From Paenibacillus odorifer (GTDB lineage: Bacteria; Bacillota; Bacilli; Paenibacillales; Paenibacillaceae): a stretch of 64,000 nt of DNA. A model generated the notes under the pieces. It saw nothing but the letters and a program-made list of their open reading frames with translations, ran no database searches and was not told the DNA's origin. Of the stretch, positions 1 to 8,524 are shown one piece after another; positions within the stretch are counted from its first letter, which is position 1; each line of letters starts with the position of its first letter. Made by a program: the position numbers and the translations under genes. The DNA is taken from assembly GCF_000758725.1 (NCBI RefSeq), contig NZ_CP009428.1, positions 2,356,001-2,420,000 of the forward strand. The letters are read 5' to 3'.

Positions 1-362
1 TACAGGAAAGGCTGAAGGCTAGTGATACTTTAGCCGGTAAACTGTCGATCATTGCTAAACATCACCTGAATTATTATTATGAACGCAAGCGGCATACGAA
101 GCTTTTTTTCCGTGCCCCTAACAATAATCCTGAATTAGTGGCATATATGACACAATTTATGGAGCAATACATGCAAGATGTGGTCAAGGTATTATTAGAA
201 GGTGGAGCATCCGAGCCGGAGCTTATGGCACAGTCCTACATAGGGATGCTGGATCGTTTGAAGATGGATATTTTATTTGATCCGTCATTTACGGAGGAGG
301 ACGCGTATAAACGCGCTGATTTCGCTGCTGGTCTTTTTATTAGAGGGGCCATGATCACCTGA
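1..362 (+). CDS. TetR-family regulator, C-terminal part (5' end outside window)
   Basis: The reading frame is open from the window edge to a TGA at 360-362, so only about the last 119 residues are present; the DNA-binding domain lies outside. The visible part is mostly helical and includes a stretch like the ligand-binding C-terminal domain of YfiR/TetR repressors (KLFFRAPNN, then a long amphipathic helix ending LFIRGAMIT). The call rests on this general look only. An ABC-F gene follows on the same strand after 86 bases. Confidence 0.5.
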   Translation, partial: QERLKASDTLAGKLSIIAKHHLNYYYERKRHTKLFFRAPNNNPELVAYMTQFMEQYMQDVVKVLLEGGASEPELMAQSYIGMLDRLKMDILFDPSFTEEDAYKRADFAAGLFIRGAMIT

Positions 363-448
363 ATTTTGGATAGGATGATAGACCGGATAAATAGCATTGG
401 TTAGATGCGGCCGGTTTTATGAAAATATAAGGCAAGCGAGGAAATAGC

Positions 449-2386
449 ATGAATATTATGACCGTGGAACATCTTTCCAAGAGTTATGGCGAGAAAGTAC
501 TCTTTAGCGACGCTTCATTTGGTATGGACGATCGGGATAAAATTGGCTTGATCGGTGTGAATGGAACGGGTAAATCAACCTTTTTACGGATTATTGCCGG
601 TCTGGATACTCCGGATGGTGGGCAAATTGCCATCGGGAATAATGTAAGAGTACAATATTTGGCGCAGAATCCTCCTTATGATCCTATGAATACAGTTTTG
701 CAGCAAGTGTTCGCCGGGGATGATCCAGACCTTGCTACCATGCGTGAGTATATGGAGACTATGTCTCTACTTGAACAGCAGCCTGGTAATGCTGAACTGG
801 AAGGAAAACTAGTAAAGATTGGGCAGGCGATCGACGCTGCGGGAACATGGCATTTGGAGAGTGAAGCCAAAAGTGTGCTTACCAAGCTAGGCATCTTAAA
901 GTTTGATGCGCTAATGGACACACTTTCTGGTGGACAACGTAAACGTGTAGCTCTGGCAGCTGCACTGATTACCCCCTCTGAACTGCTGATTCTTGATGAG
1001 CCTACCAACCATATTGATACGGATTCCGTGGCTTGGCTGGAGCAATATTTGCAGAAACGGCGCGGCGCTCTTTTGATGGTGACGCATGATCGTTACTTCC
1101 TGGAGCGTGTGGCTAGTGTCATGCTAGAGCTAGATGGTGGCCAGCTTTATCGTTATGAAGCTAACTATTCACGGTTTCTAGAGCTTAAAGCCGATCGCGA
1201 AGAACGAGAAGCCTCTGCCGAACAGAAGCGTAAGAACCTGCTGCGTACAGAGCTGGCTTGGATTCGTCGCGGTGCCAAAGCCCGTTCAACAAAACAGAAG
1301 GCAAGAATCGACCGCTTCGAAAAGCTGAAAGAGAGTACAGGAAGCAGCTCGAACGGTTCATTGGATATTTCTGTGGCTTCTACACGTTTAGGTCGCAAGA
1401 TCATTGAAATTAATGACCTGTCGAAAGCGTTGGATGGTCGACAGCTAATCAAAGATCTCAGCTATATCGCTGTACCCCAGGATAGAGTGGGCATCGTCGG
1501 CCCGAACGGCAGCGGCAAATCAACACTCTTAAATATGATTGCAGGTCAGCTGCAACCCGATAAAGGTGAAGTTCAGCTTGGCGCTACGGTTAAGCTTGGT
1601 TACTTTACACAAGAGCATCAGGATATGGATGACAGTATGCGTGCCATTGAATACGTGAAGGAAGAAGCAGAAGTGATACGGACAGCAGACGGCAGTGTGA
1701 TTACGGCGGGTCAAATGCTGGAACGCTTCTTGTTCCCTCCTGCGATGCAATGGACACCGATCTCGAAGCTGTCCGGGGGCGAAAAAAGACGCTTGTATCT
1801 GCTTCGTGTATTGATGGGAGCACCTAACGTATTGCTTTTGGATGAACCTACGAACGATTTGGATATCGGCACATTGGCTGTATTGGAAGATTATCTGGAT
1901 GAATTTCCGGGTGTCGTCTTTACCGTATCCCATGACCGTTATTTCTTGGACCGTACGATAGATAAGCTGATTGCTTTTGAAAATGGCGATATCCGGATTC
2001 ACGTTGGCGATTATACGGAATATGAAGAATGGCTGGCCAAAAATGTACCGTCACGCATTGGAGAATCGAACAAAGAAGATGGAAGCTCAAAGCGAAAAGA
2101 GGCCGCGGACACTGGCAGCAACCCTGCATCTTCAACGGCTCCCAAAACAAAACTCAAATTCAGCTTCAAGGAACAGCGTGAATATGAGGGCATTGATGAG
2201 CAAATTGAGCTTGCAGAGCAACGTTTGACGGATATTAGTGTACAGATGGAGGCGGCTTTTGCTGACTCTGGAAGGCTGCAGGAGCTAGTAGAGGAGCAAC
2301 GCCTAGCCGAAGCAGAGCTGGAGCGTCTTATGGAACGCTGGACCTATCTGAACGAGCTTGCGGAGAAAATCGCTGGTAAGGCTTAA
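449..2386 (+). CDS. yfmR: ABC-F family ATPase, YfmR/Uup type
   Basis: A 645-aa soluble protein with two ATP-binding cassettes and no membrane segment. Cassette 1 has Walker A GVNGTGKST (36-44), signature LSGGQ near 159 and Walker B LLILDEPTNHID near 180. Cassette 2 has GPNGSGKST near 350, LSGGE near 441 and LLLDEPTNDLD near 463. Residues of about 570-640 form a charged coiled coil, the extra C-terminal domain of Uup/YfmR. ABC-F proteins bind the ribosome E site and relieve stalled or blocked peptide synthesis; this branch is a housekeeping factor rather than a classical resistance determinant, but the substrate cannot be read from sequence. The ATG at 449 follows GAGGAAAT with good spacing. 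Confidence 0.88.
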   Translation: MNIMTVEHLSKSYGEKVLFSDASFGMDDRDKIGLIGVNGTGKSTFLRIIAGLDTPDGGQIAIGNNVRVQYLAQNPPYDPMNTVLQQVFAGDDPDLATMREYMETMSLLEQQPGNAELEGKLVKIGQAIDAAGTWHLESEAKSVLTKLGILKFDALMDTLSGGQRKRVALAAALITPSELLILDEPTNHIDTDSVAWLEQYLQKRRGALLMVTHDRYFLERVASVMLELDGGQLYRYEANYSRFLELKADREEREASAEQKRKNLLRTELAWIRRGAKARSTKQKARIDRFEKLKESTGSSSNGSLDISVASTRLGRKIIEINDLSKALDGRQLIKDLSYIAVPQDRVGIVGPNGSGKSTLLNMIAGQLQPDKGEVQLGATVKLGYFTQEHQDMDDSMRAIEYVKEEAEVIRTADGSVITAGQMLERFLFPPAMQWTPISKLSGGEKRRLYLLRVLMGAPNVLLLDEPTNDLDIGTLAVLEDYLDEFPGVVFTVSHDRYFLDRTIDKLIAFENGDIRIHVGDYTEYEEWLAKNVPSRIGESNKEDGSSKRKEAADTGSNPASSTAPKTKLKFSFKEQREYEGIDEQIELAEQRLTDISVQMEAAFADSGRLQELVEEQRLAEAELERLMERWTYLNELAEKIAGKA

Positions 2387-2428
2387 ACCCGTTGGATGGC
2401 TTTTAATGAAAATAGGGGAGGGCTCTGT

Positions 2429-2919
2429 GTGGAAGATAAACTTAAAGCTGCCGTAGCCCTACGCAACGCTGGTAAAGCGGAAGAAGCCAAAATGATGTTG
2501 TTTGAGCTATATGAGCAGAATAGAATGCTGGGGACGCTGAACTTCTATATCAATTGGCCTGGACGCATGATGTGCTGGGTTTGGAGCGGGCGGCAGTACC
2601 CTTTTATGAGAAAAGCTTGGCGTTAGGATTACCCTCTGAGCAGAGAGTTGGCGCTCTATTGGGACTGGGCAGCACCTACCGGACACTCGGAGAATACGAG
2701 AAGTCAAAAGGTCTTCTGATGCAGGCTGTTCAGGAGTACCCGGAGAATAAGGAATTTCCGGCGTTCCTAGCCATGACCTTGCACAATCTTGGAGAGCATA
2801 GTCAAGCGATGGAGCTGCTGCTTAAGCTGTTGGCAGAAACCTCTGCGGATGAAGGGATAAGAAGTTACAGTAAGGCCATTTCTTATTATTCAGATAAGCT
2901 GGAGCAAGTCTGGGATTGA
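2429..2919 (+). pseudogene. Tetratricopeptide-repeat protein, broken by a frameshift near 2519-2524
   Basis: A GTG at 2429 behind AGGGGAGGG opens a frame (EDKLKAAVALRNAGKAEEAK) that reads well to about 2518. The TPR continuation then lies in the +1 register: AGDAELLYQLAWTHDVLGLE and on to a TGA at 2917-2919. The change of frame falls in gagcagaatagaatgctggg, consistent with loss of one base (or gain of two). Joined, the product is about 163 aa with three TPR-like helix pairs, a normal length for small TPR proteins. The downstream frame also has a TTG at 2554, but without a clear ribosome site. Either a real null mutation or a single-base sequence error. Confidence 0.72.
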
Positions 2920-2944
2920 TGCTAGCTTTTAGATTGCATTAATA

Positions 2945-3180
2945 CTTACGAAGTACTATCCGGACACCACTGACCTTAAACGCAGCATTATTGCACATTT
3001 GGAATGTTTACGGACTCCGCAGTCACTATTAGCACAAAAAGCTCCTAATACGTAGCTTTTCAAGCTAATAACGTCAATGGGGTCCGAAACAGTGCCCCAT
3101 AGGCTGAAAATTGGCGAATAACATCATCTGGGTCCGTAAGCACCAGGCGAAAGTGATGACCACCGGAAATTCCGGCAATG
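2945..3180. repeat. Intergenic stretch with four spaced TCCG/CGGA motifs, possible dispersed repeat
   Basis: No convincing gene is present between the TPR gene and 3269. Related motifs recur at 2959 (TCCGGAC), 3011 (CGGACTCCG), 3081 (GGTCCGAAAC) and 3131 (GGTCCGTAAG), about 50-70 bases apart. This spacing resembles degenerate intergenic repeats found in Paenibacillus genomes; that comparison is from memory and untested. Confidence 0.35.
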
Positions 3181-3209
3181 TCTGTTGAAGAACAAGCGAA
3201 CCACCAATA

Positions 3210-3256
3210 AAAAAAGAGTAGGGTCCTCCAGTAATTGGAGAATTCTACTCTTTTAT
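3210..3256. terminator. Bidirectional intrinsic terminator
   Basis: The arms AAAAAGAGTAGG..CTCCA and TGGAG..TTCTACTCTTTT pair around AGTAAT, with A-rich and T-rich flanks. It separates the plus-strand TPR gene from the convergent minus-strand gene ending at 3269. Confidence 0.75.
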
Positions 3257-3268
3257 TTTTCTACTCTT

Positions 3269-4099
3269 TTATTTCGTTCCGTCCACAGCAATCATTTGCA
3301 CTACAGACCGAGAATCGCCGGGTACAATGATTTCCTTCGCATTCATCTGGGAAGAGCCATCTCCGTCCAAGAAGATACCCTCCAGACCCTTGGCAGGAAC
3401 TGTCTGGAGGATCGCTGAGCGGAAATCTGCCGCTGTTGAGAGCGTTGGGGTAACAATCAGCCAGAGCTTTCCTGTGTTGTCATACACCATGCCTGAACGC
3501 AGGCGTTTCTCATCAGCATAAGGAAGATGCTCTTCAGCTACTGCCGCTTCCCATAAGTCTTCGTGTCCCAGATTCATACTAATGCCACCTTGCGCAAAAT
3601 AATGCTGGCGATCAGTAATCTTCAATTCTTCTCCAGAAGAGACAACCTGTACGGAGAAGCTACGGGTGGCACCATCCCAGACAAGAGTTCCACGTGCGTA
3701 TTTAGCATTGAACCAGCCAGACCCATAACCCTTCTGGGCTCCGTTGACTGGAGTATCATTCATGATAGCCATGGATAAAAGCGCATCTTGATAGAAAAAA
3801 CCACCGTTAATCCCATATGCATTAACTTGCCGTAAAGGGACACCCGCGGCCCTGAGCTTAATATCCTCAGGTGAAAGTGACATCATATAGAGCTGCACGT
3901 TATCTGTACTCACTGTTTCCAAAAAGCTATAGGCGTGAGGAAGACCTTTAAAGGGATCTTCCTTATGATTTCTAAATACCAGAAACAACGATAGCGCTAA
4001 CCCCACTATCAATAACACCAGAAGTGAGACGATAAGTCCCTGTCTGCGCCTCCAGAGCTGGTTCAGCTTGCCAGAGCTACCCTCAGTTTGTCCCCACAT
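3269..4099 (-). CDS. Membrane-anchored phosphodiester glycosidase-like (NAGPA/DUF2233) protein
   Basis: 276 aa. A short basic cytoplasmic tail is followed by one transmembrane helix (about 22-42) and an extracellular domain. The domain carries the family landmarks: YGINGGFF near 96, a central beta-rich region, and FLDGDGSSQM near 246. NAGPA-type domains remove N-acetylglucosamine from phosphodiesters or act on cell-wall teichoic/phosphoglycosyl groups; the substrate here is unknown. The ATG overlaps the last 17 bases of the upstream M42 gene, so translation is probably coupled. It is the last gene of a three-gene minus-strand operon (LapA-like, M42, this one). Confidence 0.72.
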   Translation of the reverse strand: MWGQTEGSSGKLNQLWRRRQGLIVSLLVLLIVGLALSLFLVFRNHKEDPFKGLPHAYSFLETVSTDNVQLYMMSLSPEDIKLRAAGVPLRQVNAYGINGGFFYQDALLSMAIMNDTPVNGAQKGYGSGWFNAKYARGTLVWDGATRSFSVQVVSSGEELKITDRQHYFAQGGISMNLGHEDLWEAAVAEEHLPYADEKRLRSGMVYDNTGKLWLIVTPTLSTAADFRSAILQTVPAKGLEGIFLDGDGSSQMNAKEIIVPGDSRSVVQMIAVDGTK

Positions 4100-5126
4100 A
4101 AGCAGCGAGAAGCTTAGCAGTGTTCACTACAGCTTGCTTATGCGTACGTTCCATGGAGTGAGAGGCATGTACACCTGGGCCAATCAATGCTGCACGGATA
4201 TTGTTTCCGCCTCTGAGCGCTGCGGAAGCATCGGAGCCGTACATAGGATAAATATCAACGGCATAAGGAATTGCTAGTGCTTCTGCCAGTTCAATCAAAC
4301 GACCTGTCATAACATAATCGTAAGGGCCGGAAGAGTCTTTAGCACAGATGGATACATCGGTTTCTTTACAGCTGAGATCATCACCCATGGCACCCATATC
4401 GACAGCAATCATTTCATTGATTTCACCAGGAATCCAAGCTGTACCATGTCCCACTTCCTCGTAGTTAGAGATGAGGAAAGAAAGGTTGTGGAGAGGTTTC
4501 CAGCCTTCACGTTTAATACTTTCCAGCAATCCGAGAAGGGCAGCCACGCTTGCCTTGTCATCTAAATGACGGGATTTAATGTAGCCGCTAGGCGTAATCA
4601 CTGCACGTGCATCGAAAGAAATGAAATCTCCGACGGAAATGCCAAGCTTGAGTACGTCTTCTTTAGAAGATACCAGCTCATCAATACGTACTTCCATGTT
4701 CTCCTCTGATCGTTTGAAGTCACGAGCGTCTGGATATACGTGAACAGATGGATGGCTGGTTAAGATGGTTCCTGTATAAGTTTTGCCGCTACGGGTATGG
4801 ATCGTGCAGTATTCATTCTCAATGCTGTGCATGGCGAAGCCACCCACAGAGGTCAGACGCAGTGTACCATTAGCTTTAATCGAGCGGACCATGGCACCAA
4901 GTGTATCCACGTGAGCGCTGATGCCAATAGTACGAGAGGGATCTAGGCCCGGGACGTTAAGAATTACGCCGCCTTTTTCATTCCAGCTTAAAGGTATGTT
5001 CAGCGCAGCTGCTTCTTCAGCAACTAGTGTCATTACCTGTGCGGTGAAACCGCTTGGGCTGGGGGTATCGAGTAATTTTTTTAGGATGGAAAGTATGTAG
5101 TCTTCATTAGGTTGAATGGTAATCAT
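4083..5126 (-). CDS. M42 family zinc aminopeptidase (YsdC/FrvX type)
   Basis: 347 aa, normal for the family. Metal and catalytic residues are recognisable: AHVDT (H72, D74), HLDDKAS with the bridging Asp, NYEEVGHG with the catalytic Glu pair, VDMGA and a late His in GPGVHASHSMERTH. M42 enzymes are cytoplasmic, form large tetrahedral dodecamers and trim N-terminal residues from peptides; some relatives were annotated as glucanases. The start codon overlaps the stop of the upstream LapA-like gene by one base (TAATG), and its own 3' end overlaps the next gene, indicating tight coupling. Confidence 0.88.
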   Translation of the reverse strand: MITIQPNEDYILSILKKLLDTPSPSGFTAQVMTLVAEEAAALNIPLSWNEKGGVILNVPGLDPSRTIGISAHVDTLGAMVRSIKANGTLRLTSVGGFAMHSIENEYCTIHTRSGKTYTGTILTSHPSVHVYPDARDFKRSEENMEVRIDELVSSKEDVLKLGISVGDFISFDARAVITPSGYIKSRHLDDKASVAALLGLLESIKREGWKPLHNLSFLISNYEEVGHGTAWIPGEINEMIAVDMGAMGDDLSCKETDVSICAKDSSGPYDYVMTGRLIELAEALAIPYAVDIYPMYGSDASAALRGGNNIRAALIGPGVHASHSMERTHKQAVVNTAKLLAAYVGTN

Positions 5127-5437
5127 TAGTTAAGCCCTCCTGTTAAGCCATCATTGTCTGTGTTAAAAGAATCCAGTGAAGTGTCGGCATCACGAAGCTT
5201 GGTAAGCTCAGCAGTTAAGCTTTTAATTTGCTTTTGTAGTTTGTATTGACGAAAAATGCCGTAAGAGCCCACGATGATTCCGCCAATTAACGCGCAGCCA
5301 AGAATAACGAGTATAAGTGGTATATTAACCACATCAAAACCGAAATTGACTTGAACGGGATCAACGTTGATGACTGCGAATATGGCGGTTAGCAGCGCGA
5401 AGATTAGACCCGCAATTAGTGACCATTGAATTCTCAT
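5126..5437 (-). CDS. LapA-domain (DUF1049) small membrane protein
   Basis: 103 aa with two hydrophobic helices (about 5-25 and 40-62), then a coiled-coil-like stretch (YKLQKQIKSLTAELTKLRDAD) and an acidic tail. This is the layout of lipopolysaccharide assembly protein A domain proteins, which are widespread in Gram-positives where the original name does not apply. The function is unknown. The ATG follows GAGGAAGAATTC on the minus strand. First gene of the operon with the M42 peptidase. Confidence 0.7.
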   Translation of the reverse strand: MRIQWSLIAGLIFALLTAIFAVINVDPVQVNFGFDVVNIPLILVILGCALIGGIIVGSYGIFRQYKLQKQIKSLTAELTKLRDADTSLDSFNTDNDGLTGGLN

Positions 5438-5473
5438 TGAATTCTTCCTCCTCAGGGGGATATAACAATATAA

Positions 5474-5502
5474 AATCCCCTGCCCAGATAGGGCAAGGGA
5501 TT
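5474..5502 (-). terminator. Terminator downstream of pepF
   Basis: On the minus strand AATCCCTTGCCC pairs with GGGCAGGGGATT around TATCT and runs into TTTATATT. It sits 24 bases after the pepF stop and before the LapA-like gene. Confidence 0.7.
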
Positions 5503-5525
5503 AATGTAATACTAAGCTCTCTGCC

Positions 5526-7316
5526 TTATTTGGTCAACTGTTCCATTTGCGCGATAACACTTTCGAACACACTCATCGCTTCGCGAATCGGCTCAGGAGA
5601 CGACATGTCAACGCCTGCTTTTGACAAAATATTGATGGAGTAATCACTGCCACCGCTCTTCAGGAAGCCGAGGTAACGATCTACCGCCGGTTTACCTTCT
5701 TCAAGGATTTGTTTGGCAAAGCTAGTCGCTGCCGAGAAGCCTGTTGCATATTTGTAAACATAGAAGCTGTTATAGAAATGCGGAATTCGTGCCCATTCCA
5801 TCTCGATATCCTGATCTACAACCATTTCTTTGCCGTAGTATTTGACATTCAGGTCGTAGTAGATACTCGAAAGATCTTGTGGGGTAAGCGAATCGCCCTC
5901 TTCAACACGCTGATGAATGATCTTTTCGAATTCTGCGAACATCGTTTGCCGGAAAATCGTTGTCCGGAACTGATCGGCATAGTAGGTGAGCAGATACATT
6001 TTTTCCTTAGGATCTGTAGACTTTTTGAGTAGATAATCCATAAGCAAAGCTTCATTGGTAGTCGAGGCAACCTCTGCAAGGAAAATGGTATACTGTGCAT
6101 CCCGATAGTTCAGAGCGTTGTCTGAAAAATAAGAGTGTAGAGCATGACCCATCTCATGTGCCAGAGTAAACATACTGTTCAGATTATCGTTATGGTTCAG
6201 CAGGACGTATGGGTGTGTGCCATAAGGGCCCCAGCTGTAAGCTCCAGAGCGTTTATTCTCGTTCTCATAGACATCAATCCAGCCATTGTCGTAGCCTTTT
6301 TGCAGCACATTCAGATAATCTTCACCCAGCGGTTTGAGGCCTTCTTTGGTAATTTTCTTCGCTTCTTCGTACGTGATATCTAGCTTATATTCATCTACTA
6401 GTGGTGCAAATAGGTCATACATATGTAACTCATCCACACCAAGCAGCTTTTGACGCAACTTCATGTAACGGTGCATTAAAGGAAGACTCTCATGAATCGT
6501 ATCGATCAGGTTGGTATATACCTCTTTTGGAATGTTATCACCGTAAAGAGACATTTCCATTACAGATGGATACTTGCGGACGTGTGAGAAAAAGACGTTT
6601 TTGTTCACATTGGCGCTAAGCGTTGCTGCGATGGTGTTTTTTTGCTTACGATAGGTGTCATAGACTGCTTTAAAAGCATTTCGGCGAACCTCGCGATCGG
6701 AGCTTTCCAAGAACTTGATATAGTTGCCGTGAGTCAGCTCGACCTCTTTGCCATCTTCATCTTTAATCTTAGGGAATTTCAGATCTGCGTTGTTCAGCAT
6801 ACTAAAAATGTTCTGAGGCGCTTGTGCTAGGTTTCCAACTTGGGCAAGCAGAGCTTCCTCAGCCTTGGACAATACATGCGCTTTCTCACGTTTCATCTCT
6901 TTTAAAGTGAAGGTGTAAGCGGACAGTTCAGGATCAGCAATAAATTGATCCAGCTTCTCAATAGGCAGTGCCAAGATTTCTGGGGTTACAAAAGAAAAGG
7001 CTTCGCCTGCTTCGATCCCAAGCTTCTTCGCTTTGGAGGACAAAGCTTGATATTCAGGATTAGCAGTGTCTTCATCCTGACGCATATGAGCATAGACAAA
7101 GAGTCGCTCAGTGGAGACGGACAGCTTGTCATCCAGCTCAAAACATTGTTTCACAGCTTCTGCGGAATCAAGTTTACCTTGGAAATCAGCAGCTTTTTTG
7201 ATCAGTGATTTAGCTTCAGCATATTCTGCATCCCAATCCTTCTGAGAGGCAAATATATCTTCAAGCTTCCAACGATTCTCAGCAGGTACTTCACTTCTCT
7301 TCAATAATTGTTCCAT
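5526..7316 (-). CDS. pepF: Oligoendopeptidase F (M3B)
   Basis: 596 aa from the ATG at 7316 (MEQLLKRSEVPAENRWKLEDIF), which matches the usual family N-terminus and sits behind AGGAGGG with ideal spacing. The zinc site is LAHEMGHALHSYF near residue 386 (HExxH), with the downstream Glu in FLAEVASTTNEALL. PepF hydrolyses peptides of about 7-17 residues in the cytoplasm and can influence peptide signalling and sporulation in Bacillus. The same frame stays open upstream to an ATG at 7442 with an equally strong ribosome site; that longer form is discussed in the findings. Confidence 0.92.
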   Translation of the reverse strand: MEQLLKRSEVPAENRWKLEDIFASQKDWDAEYAEAKSLIKKAADFQGKLDSAEAVKQCFELDDKLSVSTERLFVYAHMRQDEDTANPEYQALSSKAKKLGIEAGEAFSFVTPEILALPIEKLDQFIADPELSAYTFTLKEMKREKAHVLSKAEEALLAQVGNLAQAPQNIFSMLNNADLKFPKIKDEDGKEVELTHGNYIKFLESSDREVRRNAFKAVYDTYRKQKNTIAATLSANVNKNVFFSHVRKYPSVMEMSLYGDNIPKEVYTNLIDTIHESLPLMHRYMKLRQKLLGVDELHMYDLFAPLVDEYKLDITYEEAKKITKEGLKPLGEDYLNVLQKGYDNGWIDVYENENKRSGAYSWGPYGTHPYVLLNHNDNLNSMFTLAHEMGHALHSYFSDNALNYRDAQYTIFLAEVASTTNEALLMDYLLKKSTDPKEKMYLLTYYADQFRTTIFRQTMFAEFEKIIHQRVEEGDSLTPQDLSSIYYDLNVKYYGKEMVVDQDIEMEWARIPHFYNSFYVYKYATGFSAATSFAKQILEEGKPAVDRYLGFLKSGGSDYSINILSKAGVDMSSPEPIREAMSVFESVIAQMEQLTK

Positions 7317-7528
7317 AGAAACCCTCCTAGAATGATGAGATGTAGTAGGCATAATCTCCCTCGGCAATACTGTGGATGATATTTCACCCGGTAGCAAGCT
7401 GAGCACAAGTAGAAGAGGGATGGACTTGAGTGTAATAGGCATGACGTCCTCCTCTTTGAAAAGTAGAGTCAGCTTATTATGTCCTGCTAAGTCCTGATTA
7501 TTAATATTTAGTCTTCTTTATATGGTAG

Positions 7529-7699
7529 TTATGCCAACAAGCTATAAATAACAAAGATGAAAGCAAACAGAATCATTACGACCGCAGCCATGGCCATGCC
7601 CCGCTTTAATTTCGGCGGGACACGATCCTTGGTCATAATTAATACTGCGCCTAGACAGAGGACTAGGACAACATAAATCGTGAGATTTTCGTTATTCAT
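7529..7699 (-). CDS. Small membrane protein with two hydrophobic helices (56 aa)
   Basis: This short frame encodes MNNENLTIYVVLVLC..., one helix at about 7-22, a basic loop (TKDRVPPKLKRG) and a second helix at about 35-55. The positive loop predicts both termini outside or a hairpin. It begins only 6 bases after the stop of the 7706-7939 gene, with AGG in the spacer, so it is probably translated with it. No known family recognised. Hydrophobic periodicity and close packing favour a real gene. Confidence 0.6.
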   Translation of the reverse strand: MNNENLTIYVVLVLCLGAVLIMTKDRVPPKLKRGMAMAAVVMILFAFIFVIYSLLA

Positions 7700-7705
7700 T
7701 TCCTG

Positions 7706-7939
7706 TTATACCTGTTTGAAAGCTGCAATGATGTTTTTGTACTCTTCTTCATTGTCTTTATAAGATTCTTTGTTGAAGCGGTTATTCACCCATTGCATCA
7801 TCGCTGGACGACTCAGGAAGGTATGTGTTTCTTCTCCCCATTGATCGGAAATTTCGCGGAGTACAATGTAGCGGCCTTGAACTTCTACCGTCATCATATT
7901 CCATTTGTCTGTTTTGTATATTTCATGTTTTTTGATCAT
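7706..7939 (-). CDS. Hypothetical small soluble protein (about 77 aa)
   Basis: The likely product starts MIKKHEIYKTDKWNMMTVEVQGRYIVLREI; it is charged, without membrane segments, and ends in a lysine/glutamate-rich helix. The frame opens at 7978, but GGTGG at 7949-7953 best serves the ATG at 7939 (7945 is also possible). Its family is not recognised. It precedes the 56-aa membrane protein, and the two probably form one transcript. Confidence 0.55.
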   Translation of the reverse strand: MIKKHEIYKTDKWNMMTVEVQGRYIVLREISDQWGEETHTFLSRPAMMQWVNNRFNKESYKDNEEEYKNIIAAFKQV

Positions 7940-8037
7940 TATCATTACCACCCTGGCGATTTTTGGCTTTTGGCTCAATGATAACGCACTGGAGAAGGGA
8001 AAAGCAAATTAAATCATATATTAAGGGTTGGGTTTGA

Positions 8038-8066
8038 TTGATTTGAACAGAAGATTGCAGTATACT
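8038..8066 (+). promoter_or_regulatory. Probable promoter of the cold-shock gene
   Basis: TTGATT (8038-8043) and TATACT (8061-8066) are 17 bases apart. Transcription would start near 8073, just ahead of a perfect 14-base palindrome CGCCATATATGGCG (8076-8089) in the leader. Confidence 0.6.
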
Positions 8067-8112
8067 ATAGTTATACGCCATATATGGCGGTTATTTTTAG
8101 GAGGTTGTTCAA

Positions 8113-8310
8113 TTGAAAGGTACAGTAAAATGGTTTAACGCAGAAAAAGGTTATGGTTTTCTTCAAGTAGAAGGCGGCGAAGATGTATTCGTACACTTCT
8201 CAGCAATTCAAGGTGAAGGATTCAAGACTTTGGACGAAGGTCAAGAAGTAGAATTCGACATCACTGATGGTAGTCGTGGACCGCAAGCTGAAAACGTAGT
8301 AAAATTATAA
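8113..8310 (+). CDS. Cold-shock protein (CspA/CspB family)
   Basis: 65 aa, a complete single cold-shock domain: [20 protein letters not shown]1 KGYGFLQV and RNP2 VFVHFSAI, ending NVVKL. These small beta-barrel proteins bind single-stranded RNA/DNA and melt mRNA structure at low temperature or in growth transitions. The start is a TTG at 8113 behind AGGAGG (8099-8104, spacing 8); the common alternative ATG is absent. The leader contains a palindromic hairpin, and a strong terminator follows. Confidence 0.95.
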   Translation: MKGTVKWFNAEKGYGFLQVEGGEDVFVHFSAIQGEGFKTLDEGQEVEFDITDGSRGPQAENVVKL

Positions 8311-8393
8311 GAAACAGCAGGACAGTTAAGCTGTCTGCTACAAATATATAATTTACTTGGCAAGCCCTTGCAAGAGTGGTTACCAACTTACAG

Positions 8394-8424
8394 AACACAG
8401 TTCTTTCGGGAACTGTGTTTTTTT
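8394..8424 (+). terminator. Terminator downstream of the cold-shock gene
   Basis: AACACAGTTC (8394-8403) pairs with GAACTGTGTT (8410-8419) around TTTCGG, followed by seven T. Confidence 0.88.
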
Positions 8425-8452
8425 ACGCCCACTATAGAAGTTATCCAAAATG

Positions 8453-8500
8453 AAAAAGGTCGTTACACTCCAGTGAAGGGGAGTGCAACGACCTTTTTGT
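8453..8500. terminator. Bidirectional terminator
   Basis: AAAAAGGTCGTT and AACGACCTTTTT form the outer stem and ACTCC/GGAGT the inner stem. It lies just before the convergent end of the MFS gene at 8525. Confidence 0.82.
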
Positions 8501-8524
8501 ATTATGAAATAATACCAACCCTAA

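Noticed and set aside
3185..3418. 77-aa frame across the 3210-3256 terminator
   Set aside because: It crosses a clear bidirectional terminator and is antisense to the NAGPA-like gene.
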